The notes under the pieces: generated by a model | Databases searched by the model: none | Seen by the model: the letters and a program-made list of their open reading frames with translations, nothing else | What the model was told of the DNA's origin: nothing | In this document: positions 32,581-40,803 of the stretch, piece by piece | How the letters are laid out: the number at the start of each line of letters is the position of its first letter | How positions within the stretch are numbered: the first letter of the stretch is position 1 | Position numbers and translations under genes: made by a program | NCBI RefSeq assembly: GCF_019396345.1 | Contig: NZ_JAHKRM010000036.1 | Span: 1 to 64,000, forward strand | Length of the DNA: 64,000 nucleotides | Direction of reading: 5' to 3' | From: Nonomuraea guangzhouensis | GTDB taxonomy: Bacteria > Actinomycetota > Actinomycetes > Streptosporangiales > Streptosporangiaceae

Positions 32581-33245
32581 CCCGCATCCTCGTCGTCGAC
32601 GACGAACCGCAGATCCTCCGCGCGCTACGCATCAACCTGGCCGCCCGCCACTATGAGGTGGACATCGCCGCCGACGGCGCCGCGGCCTTGCGCGCGGCCG
32701 TCGACAGCTCCCCGGACCTGGTCATCCTCGATCTGGGGCTGCCCGACCTGGACGGGATCGACGTCATCCACGGCCTGCGCGGCTGGACCACCATCCCGAT
32801 CATCGTGCTGTCCGGCCGGGCCGGGAACCAGGACAAGATCGAGGCCCTGGACGCCGGCGCGGACGACTACGTGACCAAGCCGTTCGGCATCGACGAACTG
32901 CTGGCCAGAGTGCGAGCCGTCACCCGGCGCACCGCCACCCAGGAAGCCGAGCTGGCCCGCGTCCAGCTCGGCGACCACGTGATCGACCTGACCAGCAAGA
33001 CGATCTCCAGCAATGTGCGCCTCACCCCGATCGAGTGGCAGATCCTGGAGATGCTGCTCCGCCACCCCGGCAAGCTGATCAGCCAGCGGCACCTTCTCAC
33101 CGAGGTGTGGGGCGCCCGCTTCGTCAAGGAAACCCACTACCTGCGCCAGTACATGGCCCAGCTCCGCCGCAAACTCGAACGCGACCCGGCCAACCCCGTT
33201 CACCTGATCACCGAACCCGGCATGGGCTACCGCTTCAAACCATGA
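32577..33245 (+). CDS. kdpE: response regulator KdpE
   Basis: A 222-residue OmpR-family regulator. The receiver domain (1-120) has the acidic pocket ILVVDDEPQ, the phosphoacceptor Asp in LVILDLGLPDLDG (about residue 52) and the Lys of YVTKPFG. The C-terminal winged helix has RLTPIEWQILEMLLRHPGKL and ends HLITEPGMGYRFKP, the usual KdpE ending. It is intact although its kinase KdpD is reduced to a fragment. It may be phosphorylated by another kinase, act unphosphorylated, or be on the way to loss. Confidence 0.9.
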   Translation: MTRILVVDDEPQILRALRINLAARHYEVDIAADGAAALRAAVDSSPDLVILDLGLPDLDGIDVIHGLRGWTTIPIIVLSGRAGNQDKIEALDAGADDYVTKPFGIDELLARVRAVTRRTATQEAELARVQLGDHVIDLTSKTISSNVRLTPIEWQILEMLLRHPGKLISQRHLLTEVWGARFVKETHYLRQYMAQLRRKLERDPANPVHLITEPGMGYRFKP

Positions 33246-33378
33246 CCACGGAATTGGCTGCCGTACTTTTCGCGTAGGTATTTGCCCTCTCGGTGTCAGG
33301 GATGCATATAGACAGGCATGCGCGGTCGCTCGCGGGGCCACCATGAGGATCAAATCCCCCGTTCAGGAGCATTCTGCA

Positions 33379-35172
33379 ATGTCCGCTGTGAAAACTTCCC
33401 CTCCTGTCAAGGAGCCCGCTGATACCGGAGATCGGCATCGGCTGTCCGTGATCGGCGGTCTGGCCGCGCTGTCGCTGGACGCGATGACCTCGGTGGCTTA
33501 TGGGCCCGAGGCGATCGTGCTGGTGCTGGCCCTCGCGGGTGGCGCGGGGCTCGGCTTCACCATTCCCGTCACACTGACCATCGCGGCCCTGCTGGCGGTG
33601 CTGACGCTCTCCTACCGGCAGGTCATCGCCGCCTTCCCGCAAGGCGGCGGCTCCTACGGGGTGGCCAAGACCTACCTGGGCCGCCGGTCCGGGCTGGTCG
33701 CCGGCGCTTCGCTGATCGTCGACTACGTGCTCAACGTGTCGGTGTCGGTGGCCGCCGGGGTCGCGGCGCTCACCTCGGCTTTTCCCGAGTTGCTGCCGTA
33801 CACGGTGTGGATCTGCCTGGCCGTGCTGGCGCTGGTGACCGCGATCAACCTCAAGGGGATCGCGCACAGCGCCCGCGCGTTCATCGCGCCGACCGCCATA
33901 TACGTCGGCGCGATCGTGCTGGTCATCGTCGCCGGGCTGGTCAGGAGCGCGCCCGCCGTCGACGTCTCGCACCAGATGAGCAGCCTGCAGACGGTCGGCG
34001 TCCTGCTCCTGCTCAAGGCGTTCGCCAACGGCTGCGCCTCGCTGACCGGCGTGGAGGCGATCGCCAACGCCGTCCCGTCCTTCAAGCAGCCCCGGGTACG
34101 GCGGGCGCAGCGCGCCGAGGTCGCCTTGGGCGCGCTGCTGGCGGTCATGTTGCTGGGCATCGCCGCGTTGATCGAGAAGTTCGCCATCGCCCCCGCCGAC
34201 GGGGTGACCGTGCTCGCGCAGGTCACGCAGGCCGCGCTGGGGGATGGGCCGCTGTTCTATCTGGTGCAGTTCTCCACGGTGGTGCTGCTGGCACTGGCCG
34301 CCAACACCTCCTTCGGCGGGCTGCCGGTGCTGGCCCAGTTGCTGGCCGGCGACAACAACCTGCCGCACTTCTTCGCGCTGCGCGCCGACCGGCAGGTGCA
34401 TCGCTACGGCATCGCCTTCCTGACCGTCACCAGCGCTCTGCTGCTGGTCGTGGCCGGTGGCGCGATGAACGTGCTGGTGCCGCTGTTCGCGATCGGGGTG
34501 TTCGTCGGGTTCACGCTGTCGCAGGCGGGCATGGTCCGGCACTGGGTGATCGACCGGCCGGCCGGGTGGCGGTGGCGGGCTCTGCTCAACGGCTTCGGCG
34601 CGCTGCTCACCTTCGCCGCCGCCATCGTGGTGACAGTGTCGAAGTTCGCCGAGGGCGGCTGGCTGATCGTGGTGGCGCTACCGCTGATGGTGGCGGGCAT
34701 GGAGTGGGTCAACCGCTCCTACCAGCGGATCGGCACGCGGCTCGAACTCGGCAAGACCCCCGCTCCGCCCCGGCCGCGTCGCTCGCTCGTGGTGGTGCCG
34801 GTGCACGCCGTCACCCGGCTGACCCGCGACGCGCTCGCCGCGGCACTGTCACTGGGCGATCGGGTGGTGGCCGTCAACATCACCCATCCGGAGGACGAGC
34901 GGCAGGCCCGGACGTTTGCCGAGGACTGGGACCGCTGGGATCCGGGTGTGGAGCTGGTGCAGCTCTTCGACGCTCACCGGCGCCTGGACCAGCCGTTGCT
35001 CGACTACCTCGCCCAGGTGCCCGAGCCGCACGTGTTCGTGCTCATCGCCGAGGTCGAGCCCGAGCACGCCTGGCAGCGAATGCTCCAGAACCAGCGTGGC
35101 GCCGTGCTGGCCAGGGCGCTGCGCCGCCGTACCGACGCGGTGGTGTGCCGGATGCGTTTCCGCGTCTCTTGA
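33379..35172 (+). CDS. KimA-like APC-superfamily potassium importer (inferred)
   Basis: A 597-residue transporter closely following the Bacillus KimA (YdaO) pattern: LSLDAMTSVAYGPEAIVLVL, LSYRQVIAAFPQGGGSYGVA, LLLKAFANGCASLTGVEAIA, LALAANTSFGGLPVLAQLLA and FVGFTLSQAGMVRHW. A C-terminal cytoplasmic domain (about 470-597; SLVVVPVHAVTRLTRDALAA) follows 12 helices. KimA imports potassium with protons and is inhibited by c-di-AMP in Bacillus. I chose the ATG at 33379 after GGAG; an ATG at 33343 is also in frame. It directly follows kdpE, in the place where a replacement for the lost Kdp pump would be expected. Substrate is inferred from similarity. Confidence 0.8.
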   Translation: MSAVKTSPPVKEPADTGDRHRLSVIGGLAALSLDAMTSVAYGPEAIVLVLALAGGAGLGFTIPVTLTIAALLAVLTLSYRQVIAAFPQGGGSYGVAKTYLGRRSGLVAGASLIVDYVLNVSVSVAAGVAALTSAFPELLPYTVWICLAVLALVTAINLKGIAHSARAFIAPTAIYVGAIVLVIVAGLVRSAPAVDVSHQMSSLQTVGVLLLLKAFANGCASLTGVEAIANAVPSFKQPRVRRAQRAEVALGALLAVMLLGIAALIEKFAIAPADGVTVLAQVTQAALGDGPLFYLVQFSTVVLLALAANTSFGGLPVLAQLLAGDNNLPHFFALRADRQVHRYGIAFLTVTSALLLVVAGGAMNVLVPLFAIGVFVGFTLSQAGMVRHWVIDRPAGWRWRALLNGFGALLTFAAAIVVTVSKFAEGGWLIVVALPLMVAGMEWVNRSYQRIGTRLELGKTPAPPRPRRSLVVVPVHAVTRLTRDALAAALSLGDRVVAVNITHPEDERQARTFAEDWDRWDPGVELVQLFDAHRRLDQPLLDYLAQVPEPHVFVLIAEVEPEHAWQRMLQNQRGAVLARALRRRTDAVVCRMRFRVS

Positions 35173-35199
35173 CACCCATCGGAGAGTGACCACCGCCGA

Positions 35200-35625
35200 T
35201 CAAGGTCGTAGCAGGGCGCGTACCCGGTCGATGGTCGCGCTGGCGCGTTCCAGGTTCTCCCGGAGGGTGCCGGTGGCCTGGCGGAGCTGCTCGGTGACGA
35301 GTCCCCGGTCGGTGAGGAGGCCGCTGTCCAGGAGGGCTTCGGCTCTCTCGCGTTCCTCGGCTTCGGCCTGCTCTTTGGCCTGGTGGATCAGGTCGAGGAT
35401 GGTCTCGGCGAGCTGGGCCGAGTCCATCCGCATGGCGCGGGGGTCGAGGCGCAGCCCTTGAACGCCTGAGGAGCTGCCGTACTCGACGCTCACCCAGCCG
35501 TTCCCGGACCCGGCCCGCGCGGTGGCTTCAGTGCCGCTGTGCAGGCGGCGCATCCGGTCGAAGAGGCGGTCGGCGTCGTCCGCGAGCTGCTCGGGGTCCA
35601 CGCCGAGCTCGTGCTTGAAGTCCAT
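35200..35625 (-). CDS. YbaB/EbfC family nucleoid-associated-like protein
   Basis: A 141-residue protein with the YbaB-type core: a predicted N-terminal helix, a beta section (VSVEYGSSSGVQGLRLDPRA) and a long charged helix (AETILDLIHQAKEQAEAEER). A C-terminal coiled-coil segment follows (GTLRENLERASATIDRVRAL). ATG at 35625 has GGAG five bases upstream; a GTG two codons earlier would overlap the upstream stop (GTGA). It is the last gene of a three-gene minus-strand operon with two WXG100-like proteins. In actinomycetes such YbaB members often accompany WXG-type secreted proteins. Confidence 0.75.
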   Translation of the reverse strand: MDFKHELGVDPEQLADDADRLFDRMRRLHSGTEATARAGSGNGWVSVEYGSSSGVQGLRLDPRAMRMDSAQLAETILDLIHQAKEQAEAEERERAEALLDSGLLTDRGLVTEQLRQATGTLRENLERASATIDRVRALLRP

Positions 35626-35627
35626 GG

Positions 35628-36524
35628 TCACTCCGAAGGGAACGAGTAGGAACCGTCGCTGGCCTGCTCCGGCACGTACCGGCCGGTTATCGTCTGGCTG
35701 CCGGTCGTGATGTCGTTGACCGCCTTGGCACCTGCCAACTGGGGCAGGCCGTTCGGCAGGGGCGCGCCTGCCCGCGAGCTCGTGCCGCCTGGGCAGCGGC
35801 CGCTGAGGCCGTGGGCGGTCAGGTCGCGCTCGACTCGGTTGGCCGTGCCCCAGACCAGCATGGGGCCCTGGGCGAAGGTGGCCGCGGCCAGGTCGTTCAG
35901 GCCGCTGTGGTCGCTGTGGTCGCTGTGGGCGGCCTCGTGGGCCACGTCCACGACCGCGGTCGCGCTCAGCGCGGTGGCGCACCCGTGCAGGAGCGTGTCC
36001 AGCGGCGCCTCCACCGCCTGATAGCCCTCGAAGAGCTTGATCAGGGACTGCGTGGCGGTCAGCCGGGCCATGGCGAGGCTGAGCGGGGTGACGGCCGCGA
36101 TCAGCACCCACAGCGCCACCGCGGCCATGGCCGCCGCGACCAGGAACTGGAACAGGATCATCGCCGCCAGCGCCGCTCCGGCCGTGTACAGGACGATGGC
36201 CGTGACCACGGCACGGATCTCGATGCTGCGCAGGTCGGCCAGGTAGGCGTCCATGCGGCGCTGGAAGGCCCGGCCGTCCTCGCTACGCCAGCCCGTCACG
36301 GCCACCTCGCCGACGAGGGCCTCGACGTTCAGCCGGGCGGCCACCACGTCGTCGTGCACCGCCAGCCAGGTGCCCGCCCCGTCGAACAACGCCTGCGGAT
36401 GGTACTGGTGGATGTACATCTTGCCGACGAACGGCCATCCCGCCGGGACACCCAGCACCGACAGCGTCAATGCCGCGCCCGTGCCCAGTTCCAGGCTCCG
36501 CCGGGCCAGTTCGGCGAGGTTCAT
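35628..36524 (-). CDS. WXG100-associated membrane protein
   Basis: A 298-residue protein. The N-terminal helical region contains VTGWRSEDGRAFQRRMDAYL, a WxS/F-type motif like the WxG turn of ESX substrates. Two hydrophobic helices follow (about 103-150), then a polar Gly/Pro-rich tail. It overlaps the preceding gene by ATGA. The tail includes DVAHEAAHSDHSDHSGL, a His/Asp-rich run of unknown meaning. Likely part of a small WXG-type export or toxin set. No toxin domain is recognised. Confidence 0.6.
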   Translation of the reverse strand: MNLAELARRSLELGTGAALTLSVLGVPAGWPFVGKMYIHQYHPQALFDGAGTWLAVHDDVVAARLNVEALVGEVAVTGWRSEDGRAFQRRMDAYLADLRSIEIRAVVTAIVLYTAGAALAAMILFQFLVAAAMAAVALWVLIAAVTPLSLAMARLTATQSLIKLFEGYQAVEAPLDTLLHGCATALSATAVVDVAHEAAHSDHSDHSGLNDLAAATFAQGPMLVWGTANRVERDLTAHGLSGRCPGGTSSRAGAPLPNGLPQLAGAKAVNDITTGSQTITGRYVPEQASDGSYSFPSE

Positions 36525-36859
36525 ATCGATCTCACGGAGCTCACGTGCTCCGCGTCCTGCCAGGTCGTCAAGGAGGCGGTCACGCCGTCCTGAATCCGGA
36601 CGGTGTCCTCCACCCGGTGCCGCACTTCCGTCATGGTGAACGCTTCGACCTCGTTGTACGCCAGCGCCAGCGAGTAGGTGAACGAGGTGAAGGCGGATTC
36701 CGCCACAGTGAGCGCGACCAGCTTGGGCAATACGTTGTCGAGTGGCCTGGCGGCCTCGGGCAGCCTGGACCTGAGCTCTCGCAGCCGAGCCCGCTCGACC
36801 TCCACCTCACGCGGGCTGGCCGGCTCCGCAGGGAGCCATGGATTGGGATTTATCGGCAT
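36521..36859 (-). CDS. WXG100-like small helical protein
   Basis: A 112-residue helical protein without a signal peptide. The sequence SAFTSFTYSLALAYNEVEAF and the following amphipathic helices with VTASLTTWQDAEHV are compatible with a WXG100-like hairpin. A proline-rich N-terminus (MPINPNPWLPAEPASP) precedes it. It is the first gene of the operon with 35628-36524 and 35200-35625 and overlaps the next start (ATGA). Family placement is inferred from size and neighbours. Confidence 0.5.
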   Translation of the reverse strand: MPINPNPWLPAEPASPREVEVERARLRELRSRLPEAARPLDNVLPKLVALTVAESAFTSFTYSLALAYNEVEAFTMTEVRHRVEDTVRIQDGVTASLTTWQDAEHVSSVRSI

Positions 36860-36981
36860 GGGTCGCTTTCGTTGGTGCTTGTGATCTTTCCAGCGTGGCT
36901 TGGAGCGACTCGGATCGCGTACGTTCTGACGGAACGCCTACGCGAACTCGACGCGCCCCCTCGCGGTCTTGACGCTTCGCC

Positions 36982-37725
36982 CTACATCGACGCGGTATCA
37001 AGAGCGGCTCCCACCTGATCGGCGAGGGTCACCGCGACCAGGCGTGCCTGCAGGGGCGGGATGGTCCCAGGTGTGGGGTCGAGCATGAAGCGACCGTAGA
37101 AGCGGCCATTGCCGAACGTCCGCAGCTCAACCTCCTCATCGGGCAGGCCCAGTCGATCGACGTCCCAGTGTCTGCGGCCCCAGACCACGGTGCCGTCCTG
37201 CTCAAGACGTGGCGGGTGACCGATCAGGGTCCCGTACTCGAAGCGGCACCCACGAAGGTGAAGCAGCTTGGTGAGCTGGACGGTGACGTGATCGACCACC
37301 GTGTCAGGCGACTTCGCCGACTGGGCCAGCTCGGCGGTGTCATGGATCTGGGCCAGGTAGCCGGCATCGGTGATGGTGATCACTTCCAGCCGCCGAGCGC
37401 GAGCGGCCAGTTGTGAGACCGCCAGCCCCACGACGAGCAGCAGGATCGCGGTCTGGATGTCTACGGACTTGGTGATGGCGAAGCGTTCGTAGGGCTGGGT
37501 GAAAAAGAAGTCGAACCACAGCGCCGCCGAGATCGCCGCGAGCGCTCCGGCGGGACGGTTCCCGTTGGCGGCGACCGCGACAACGATCACGACCAGAACA
37601 AGAGCCACACTCGCATTCGGCAGGCCAGCACGAAACGGCAGAAGGATCACCGCGACGGCCGGCGGGACCACCAGCGCGGCCACGACTGCGATGCGATCCC
37701 TGTTCAGATAGCGAGGCATTGCCAT
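36982..37725 (-). CDS. DUF4118/GAF protein, KdpD-like sensor module without kinase
   Basis: A 247-residue protein. Residues 1-110 form four membrane helices with LPNASVALVLVVIVVAVAAN and ALWFDFFFTQPYERFAI, the DUF4118 signature found in KdpD. The rest (about 115-247) is a GAF-like domain ending TLADQVGAALDTAS. It lacks any kinase domain. The module equals the part of KdpD that the kdp deletion removed, but it is on the other strand 4 kb away and its linker differs. It may be an independent sensor or a relic of a second KdpD. Confidence 0.7.
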   Translation of the reverse strand: MAMPRYLNRDRIAVVAALVVPPAVAVILLPFRAGLPNASVALVLVVIVVAVAANGNRPAGALAAISAALWFDFFFTQPYERFAITKSVDIQTAILLLVVGLAVSQLAARARRLEVITITDAGYLAQIHDTAELAQSAKSPDTVVDHVTVQLTKLLHLRGCRFEYGTLIGHPPRLEQDGTVVWGRRHWDVDRLGLPDEEVELRTFGNGRFYGRFMLDPTPGTIPPLQARLVAVTLADQVGAALDTASM

Positions 37726-37812
37726 CGCACCTTCCGCCCTAACGTCACATCTGTCGAGGTCAACGCCCTATCTCTACCCAGCCGCGGGCGATCGACCGAG
37801 CACGTTGGCGCG

Positions 37813-38560
37813 TTACCGGTACTCGTTGAGCCGTGGCCTGATGCCCATCAGGGTCAGGGCGGTAGCCAGCAGCGCGCCGATGGCCGGGATGAAGGACCAG
37901 CCGCCGAGGGCCGCCTCGCCGTCGCGGATCGACCCCTCGAAATGGCTGTGGTTCAGCGCGATGAACCGCTCCAGGGCCTTGTCGTACCGGTCGAAGTGGT
38001 AATTGGAGTTGCCCGGGACGTAGCTGGTGTTGAAGGCCACCGTCGCGCGCAGGTCTCCGCTGCGACGCAGGGCGCGCATCTTCCTGTCGTCGCGCTGGTA
38101 ATCGCGGTAGGCGGTGATGGTCTGCTCAGCCAGTTCCCGCTCGCCGGGGAAGGTGATGTTGCCGAAGGCGGTGCCGAAGAATCCCGTGAACTGAACGTCG
38201 CGCCGATCGGCCGAGTACGCGTCGAGCGCGGAGGCCAGCTTGTTGTCGTAGGTCTGCAGGCTCGCCCCGGTGAGGCCGGCCAGTTGCTGAGATTTTTCCA
38301 GAAACGCTCGCTGATATCGGTCCGCCCGCGACGGATCGACCAGGAAGCGGCTCTCGTCGGCGTTGGCGTCGTAGCTGACGGCCCGCGCCCTGGTCAGCGC
38401 CATCACCGAGTCGAACGCGTCCTTCTTGGCGCCCCGCAGGTGCGCCGCCTCGGTGAGCAGGAGCCCGGCTCCGACGACGGTGAGCGCGAAGGCGATGACC
38501 GTGGCCACCGCCAGCCAATTCGACGGCCGCCCGCGGGCTCCTGGCCGTGCGGATCTCCGG
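37813..38560 (-). pseudogene. GlnX-like sensor, C-terminal half
   Basis: From about 38545 a frame different from that of the upstream kinase reads PSNWLAVATVIAFALTVVGA (membrane helix). An extracellular helical domain follows (DAFDSVMALTRARAVSYDAN and onward) and then a final helix ending MGIRPRLNEYR. It aligns along its whole length with residues 230-444 of the complete GlnX-like protein at 60217-61551 (FDSVLTLTRARAIS; WPRLREYR). The N-terminal half and its own start are missing. It is joined to the kinase reading frame with a one-base mismatch of phase. Confidence 0.7.
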
Positions 38561-39733
38561 GCCGAACAGGGTGGAGGCGGCGGGTCGCGGCCGGTCGTCC
38601 TGCGCGGCGACCACCTCGCGCAGCACGGCGGTGAGTTGCTCGGCCATGTCGGCGGCCGACCAGAACCGCAGCTCGGGGTCCGGGTCGGTGGCCCGCCGCA
38701 GCAGCAGGCCGAACGACTCCGGCAGCGGCAGCACATCCGGCAGCGCGTGCTTCATGACCGAGGCGTTGCCGCGGAAGTCGAAGGACAGGACCGCCAGTGT
38801 GCGGCCCACGGTGTAGAGGTCGGAGGCCACGCTGGGCCCCATCGCGGCGATCTCCGGTGCCTGGTAGCCGATCGTGCCGTAGATCGCGCTGTCCTCATCG
38901 TCGGCCCTGCGAACGCCGCCCAGGTCGATGAGCTTGAGTTGTTCCTCGCTCTGCAGCACGTTGTCCGGCTTCAGGTCGCAGTTGATCAGCCCCTGGTCGT
39001 GCAGGTACCCCAGCGCACGTAAGATCTCCAGCCCGTACGCGATGACCTGCGGCAACGGCAGCGGACCGGCCTCTCTGAGCTGTCTGAGCGACTGACCGCC
39101 GACGTACTCCATGACGATGTAGCCGCCGGTGGCGTGCTGGACGAAGTTGTAGATCTTGATGACGTTGGGGTGCTCGACGGCGGCGAGGAAACGGCGCTCG
39201 GCCAGCGCGGCGGCCATCGCATCGGCGTCACCGGTGTCGAGCAGGCCCTTGAGCACCACCCAGCGGTCGCTGACGTTCTTGTCGCGAGCCAGGTAGATCC
39301 AGCCGAGCCCGCCGTGCGCCAGGCAGCCGAGCACTTCGTACTGCCCGCCGACCAGATCTCCCGCGACCAGCTTGGGGGTGAAGGAGAAGCGTGCGCGGCA
39401 CTTGCTGCAGAACCCTTCGGTACGGCCCGGCGCCCCGTTCTTGCCCCGGCCGACCGGTTCGCCGCAGTTGCCGCAGAACCGCCTGTGCTCGGCCACCTGC
39501 GGATCGGCCAGGACCGCGGTCGCCGGATCCCGGTATGGCACTGCGGGCACCTCGACCAGCCCGGCGCCCAGCATCCCGCGCCTGGACGAGCCGGTGCCGC
39601 AGGTGCGGCTGGAAGTCGTCCGGCCGCTCCCGGAACGCCCCGAGACAGAGACTTCGCCGGGCGCGGCCAGGCCGCAGACGTCGCAGTAACCGTCCTCAAT
39701 GGTGCCGACGCATCCGGCGCGCGCGCACGACAT
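38126..39733 (-). CDS. PknG-like serine/threonine kinase, C-terminus replaced and frameshifted
   Basis: A 535-residue product. The N-terminus has two Cys-rich knuckles (CARAGCVGTIEDGYCDVCG and FCGNCGEP...FCSKCRARF), as in PknG. The kinase domain (about 125-390) has GCLAHGGLGWIYLARDKNVS, the lysine in WVVLKGL, the PknG-type catalytic loop INCDLKPDNVL and DLG in place of DFG. After LFGPEIRTARSP (about residue 400) the frame turns into out-of-frame GlnX-like coding, so the last 130 residues are nonsense. The TPR domain of PknG is absent. GGAGGAG precedes the ATG at 39733. Kinase activity may persist. Confidence 0.75.
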   Translation of the reverse strand: MSCARAGCVGTIEDGYCDVCGLAAPGEVSVSGRSGSGRTTSSRTCGTGSSRRGMLGAGLVEVPAVPYRDPATAVLADPQVAEHRRFCGNCGEPVGRGKNGAPGRTEGFCSKCRARFSFTPKLVAGDLVGGQYEVLGCLAHGGLGWIYLARDKNVSDRWVVLKGLLDTGDADAMAAALAERRFLAAVEHPNVIKIYNFVQHATGGYIVMEYVGGQSLRQLREAGPLPLPQVIAYGLEILRALGYLHDQGLINCDLKPDNVLQSEEQLKLIDLGGVRRADDEDSAIYGTIGYQAPEIAAMGPSVASDLYTVGRTLAVLSFDFRGNASVMKHALPDVLPLPESFGLLLRRATDPDPELRFWSAADMAEQLTAVLREVVAAQDDRPRPAASTLFGPEIRTARSPRAAVELAGGGHGHRLRAHRRRSRAPAHRGGAPAGRQEGRVRLGDGADQGAGRQLRRQRRREPLPGRSVAGGPISASVSGKISATGRPHRGEPADLRQQAGLRARRVLGRSARRSVHGILRHRLRQHHLPRRAGTG

Positions 39734-39804
39734 GACGCCCACTCCTCCCGCTGCTATGAGGAGAATCCTGTTCGCCAAAGAACCGGAAATGGCGGGCATT
39801 GTTG

Positions 39805-39837
39805 CGATATTTACGCTTTAACTACGCTTTCCCTACG
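39805..39837 (-). promoter_or_regulatory. three direct repeats, 11-bp period, upstream of the PknG-like gene
   Basis: Read toward the kinase, CGTAGGGAAAG, CGTAGTTAAAG and CGTAAATATCG follow each other without a gap (TACG on the plus strand at 39812, 39823 and 39834). Exact 11-bp spacing is the layout bound by OmpR/SARP-type winged-helix regulators. The array ends about 75 bases before the ATG. Confidence 0.65.
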
Positions 39838-40081
39838 GCGCGTACCGAGGGCTCCGGCAGGTGCCACGTGGGTCGGCGAGTAGATCAGAGCCTGTTCCGG
39901 CGCCCGCCCCAGCACTGCGCGTAAGCGGGAAGACCTTGAACACCGCCGTCGCGGGGCGCCGCGAGCGCGACATCGCCCGATGTCTCGTAGAGCGTGTACG
40001 CGCTCAGGCCATAGGCCATCGACCGGGCAGGAGGGTGTTCATCTCCCGACTCTCCAGGCAATGGCTTTGACGTGCTCAGCG

Positions 40082-40136
40082 CGCGTAAATAACGCGTAAG
40101 TGGCCGTAGCGAACGCGTAGGAATGCCGTAGGGAAC
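40082..40136 (+). promoter_or_regulatory. five direct repeats, 10-11-bp period, upstream of the membrane protein gene
   Basis: CGTA occurs at 40084, 40095, 40105, 40116 and 40127 (steps of 11, 10, 11 and 11 bases). Units such as CGCGTAAATAA, CGCGTAAGTGG and CCGTAGGGAAC match the array at 39805-39837. It has the same orientation relative to its own downstream gene (ATG at 40196). The 245 bases between the arrays show no gene. Confidence 0.65.
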
Positions 40137-40195
40137 GGCGCTCCCGGGCGCCAGGTCGTGTTACATGAAATCGTTCCCGCCGGAAAGGATGGTCG

Positions 40196-40636
40196 ATGCG
40201 CGGGCGTCTTTTGGAAGTGCTGATTCCGGCCGGATTCGTATGCGCGGTCGGCGGTTGTGTGCTGGCCGCGATGACCGTCTCCCAGACCACGGCACGCGTC
40301 ATTCTGGTGGCGGTGACCGTCGGCCTGTTCGCGATCTGGGCAAGGCACTACTTCGCCGCGCTCGCGACGGGAGCGATGGCCTGGTGCTTCGTGACGGGCT
40401 TCCTGGTGCACGCCGAAGGGGAGCTGGCGTTCGGGCCGGGCGACCTCGTCAGGCTGGCGGCGCTGGCTGCCGCGGCGCTCGCGGGCTGCGCCTACGGGCA
40501 TGTACTTCATGTCCGGCGCTCGAGTCGCCGACGTCGCCGTCTGATGCGGGCGCGGACAGATGCCCGTCGGGCTCCCATGCTGCGGGGACGGTTGTTGCAT
40601 GCGCGTGCAGGAGACGTCCGGTATCAAGCGCGTTAG
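40196..40636 (+). CDS. four-helix membrane protein of unknown function
   Basis: A 146-residue protein with four hydrophobic helices (about 5-27, 31-48, 53-72 and 85-105), then a strongly basic tail (RRSSRRRRRLMRARTDARRA). GGAAAGG precedes the ATG. The core is well formed (VILVAVTVGLFAIWARHYFA), but the tail after residue 110 has poor character and may read into decayed DNA. It is divergent from the PknG-like gene, and both are preceded by related repeat arrays, so it may share that regulon. Confidence 0.6.
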   Translation: MRGRLLEVLIPAGFVCAVGGCVLAAMTVSQTTARVILVAVTVGLFAIWARHYFAALATGAMAWCFVTGFLVHAEGELAFGPGDLVRLAALAAAALAGCAYGHVLHVRRSSRRRRRLMRARTDARRAPMLRGRLLHARAGDVRYQAR

Positions 40637-40803
40637 AAAGGGCGCCAGGAGCCTTCCGAGCAGCCCCGATGATTTCTACGCACCCTTTGGCGTCTGGCTG
40701 CCCGCGGAAGCGCCTTCGCGATTTCCGGATCGGCGGGCCGAGTGATGGCCGCTGCGCCGGGTGGCCGAGATCGCTGAGCTCGGCGCGGGCCGGGTGCCTA
40801 CGC

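Noticed and set aside
33246..33378. c-di-AMP (ydaO-type) riboswitch in front of the KimA-like gene
   Set aside because: The 133-base gap is too short and shows none of the conserved ydaO helices; at most an ordinary promoter (TTGCCC...TATAGA) is present.
38126..38545. Last 130 residues of the PknG-like ORF as a real domain
   Set aside because: Arg/Ala/Gly-rich and exactly out of phase with a well-conserved GlnX-like frame, so it is nonsense translation.
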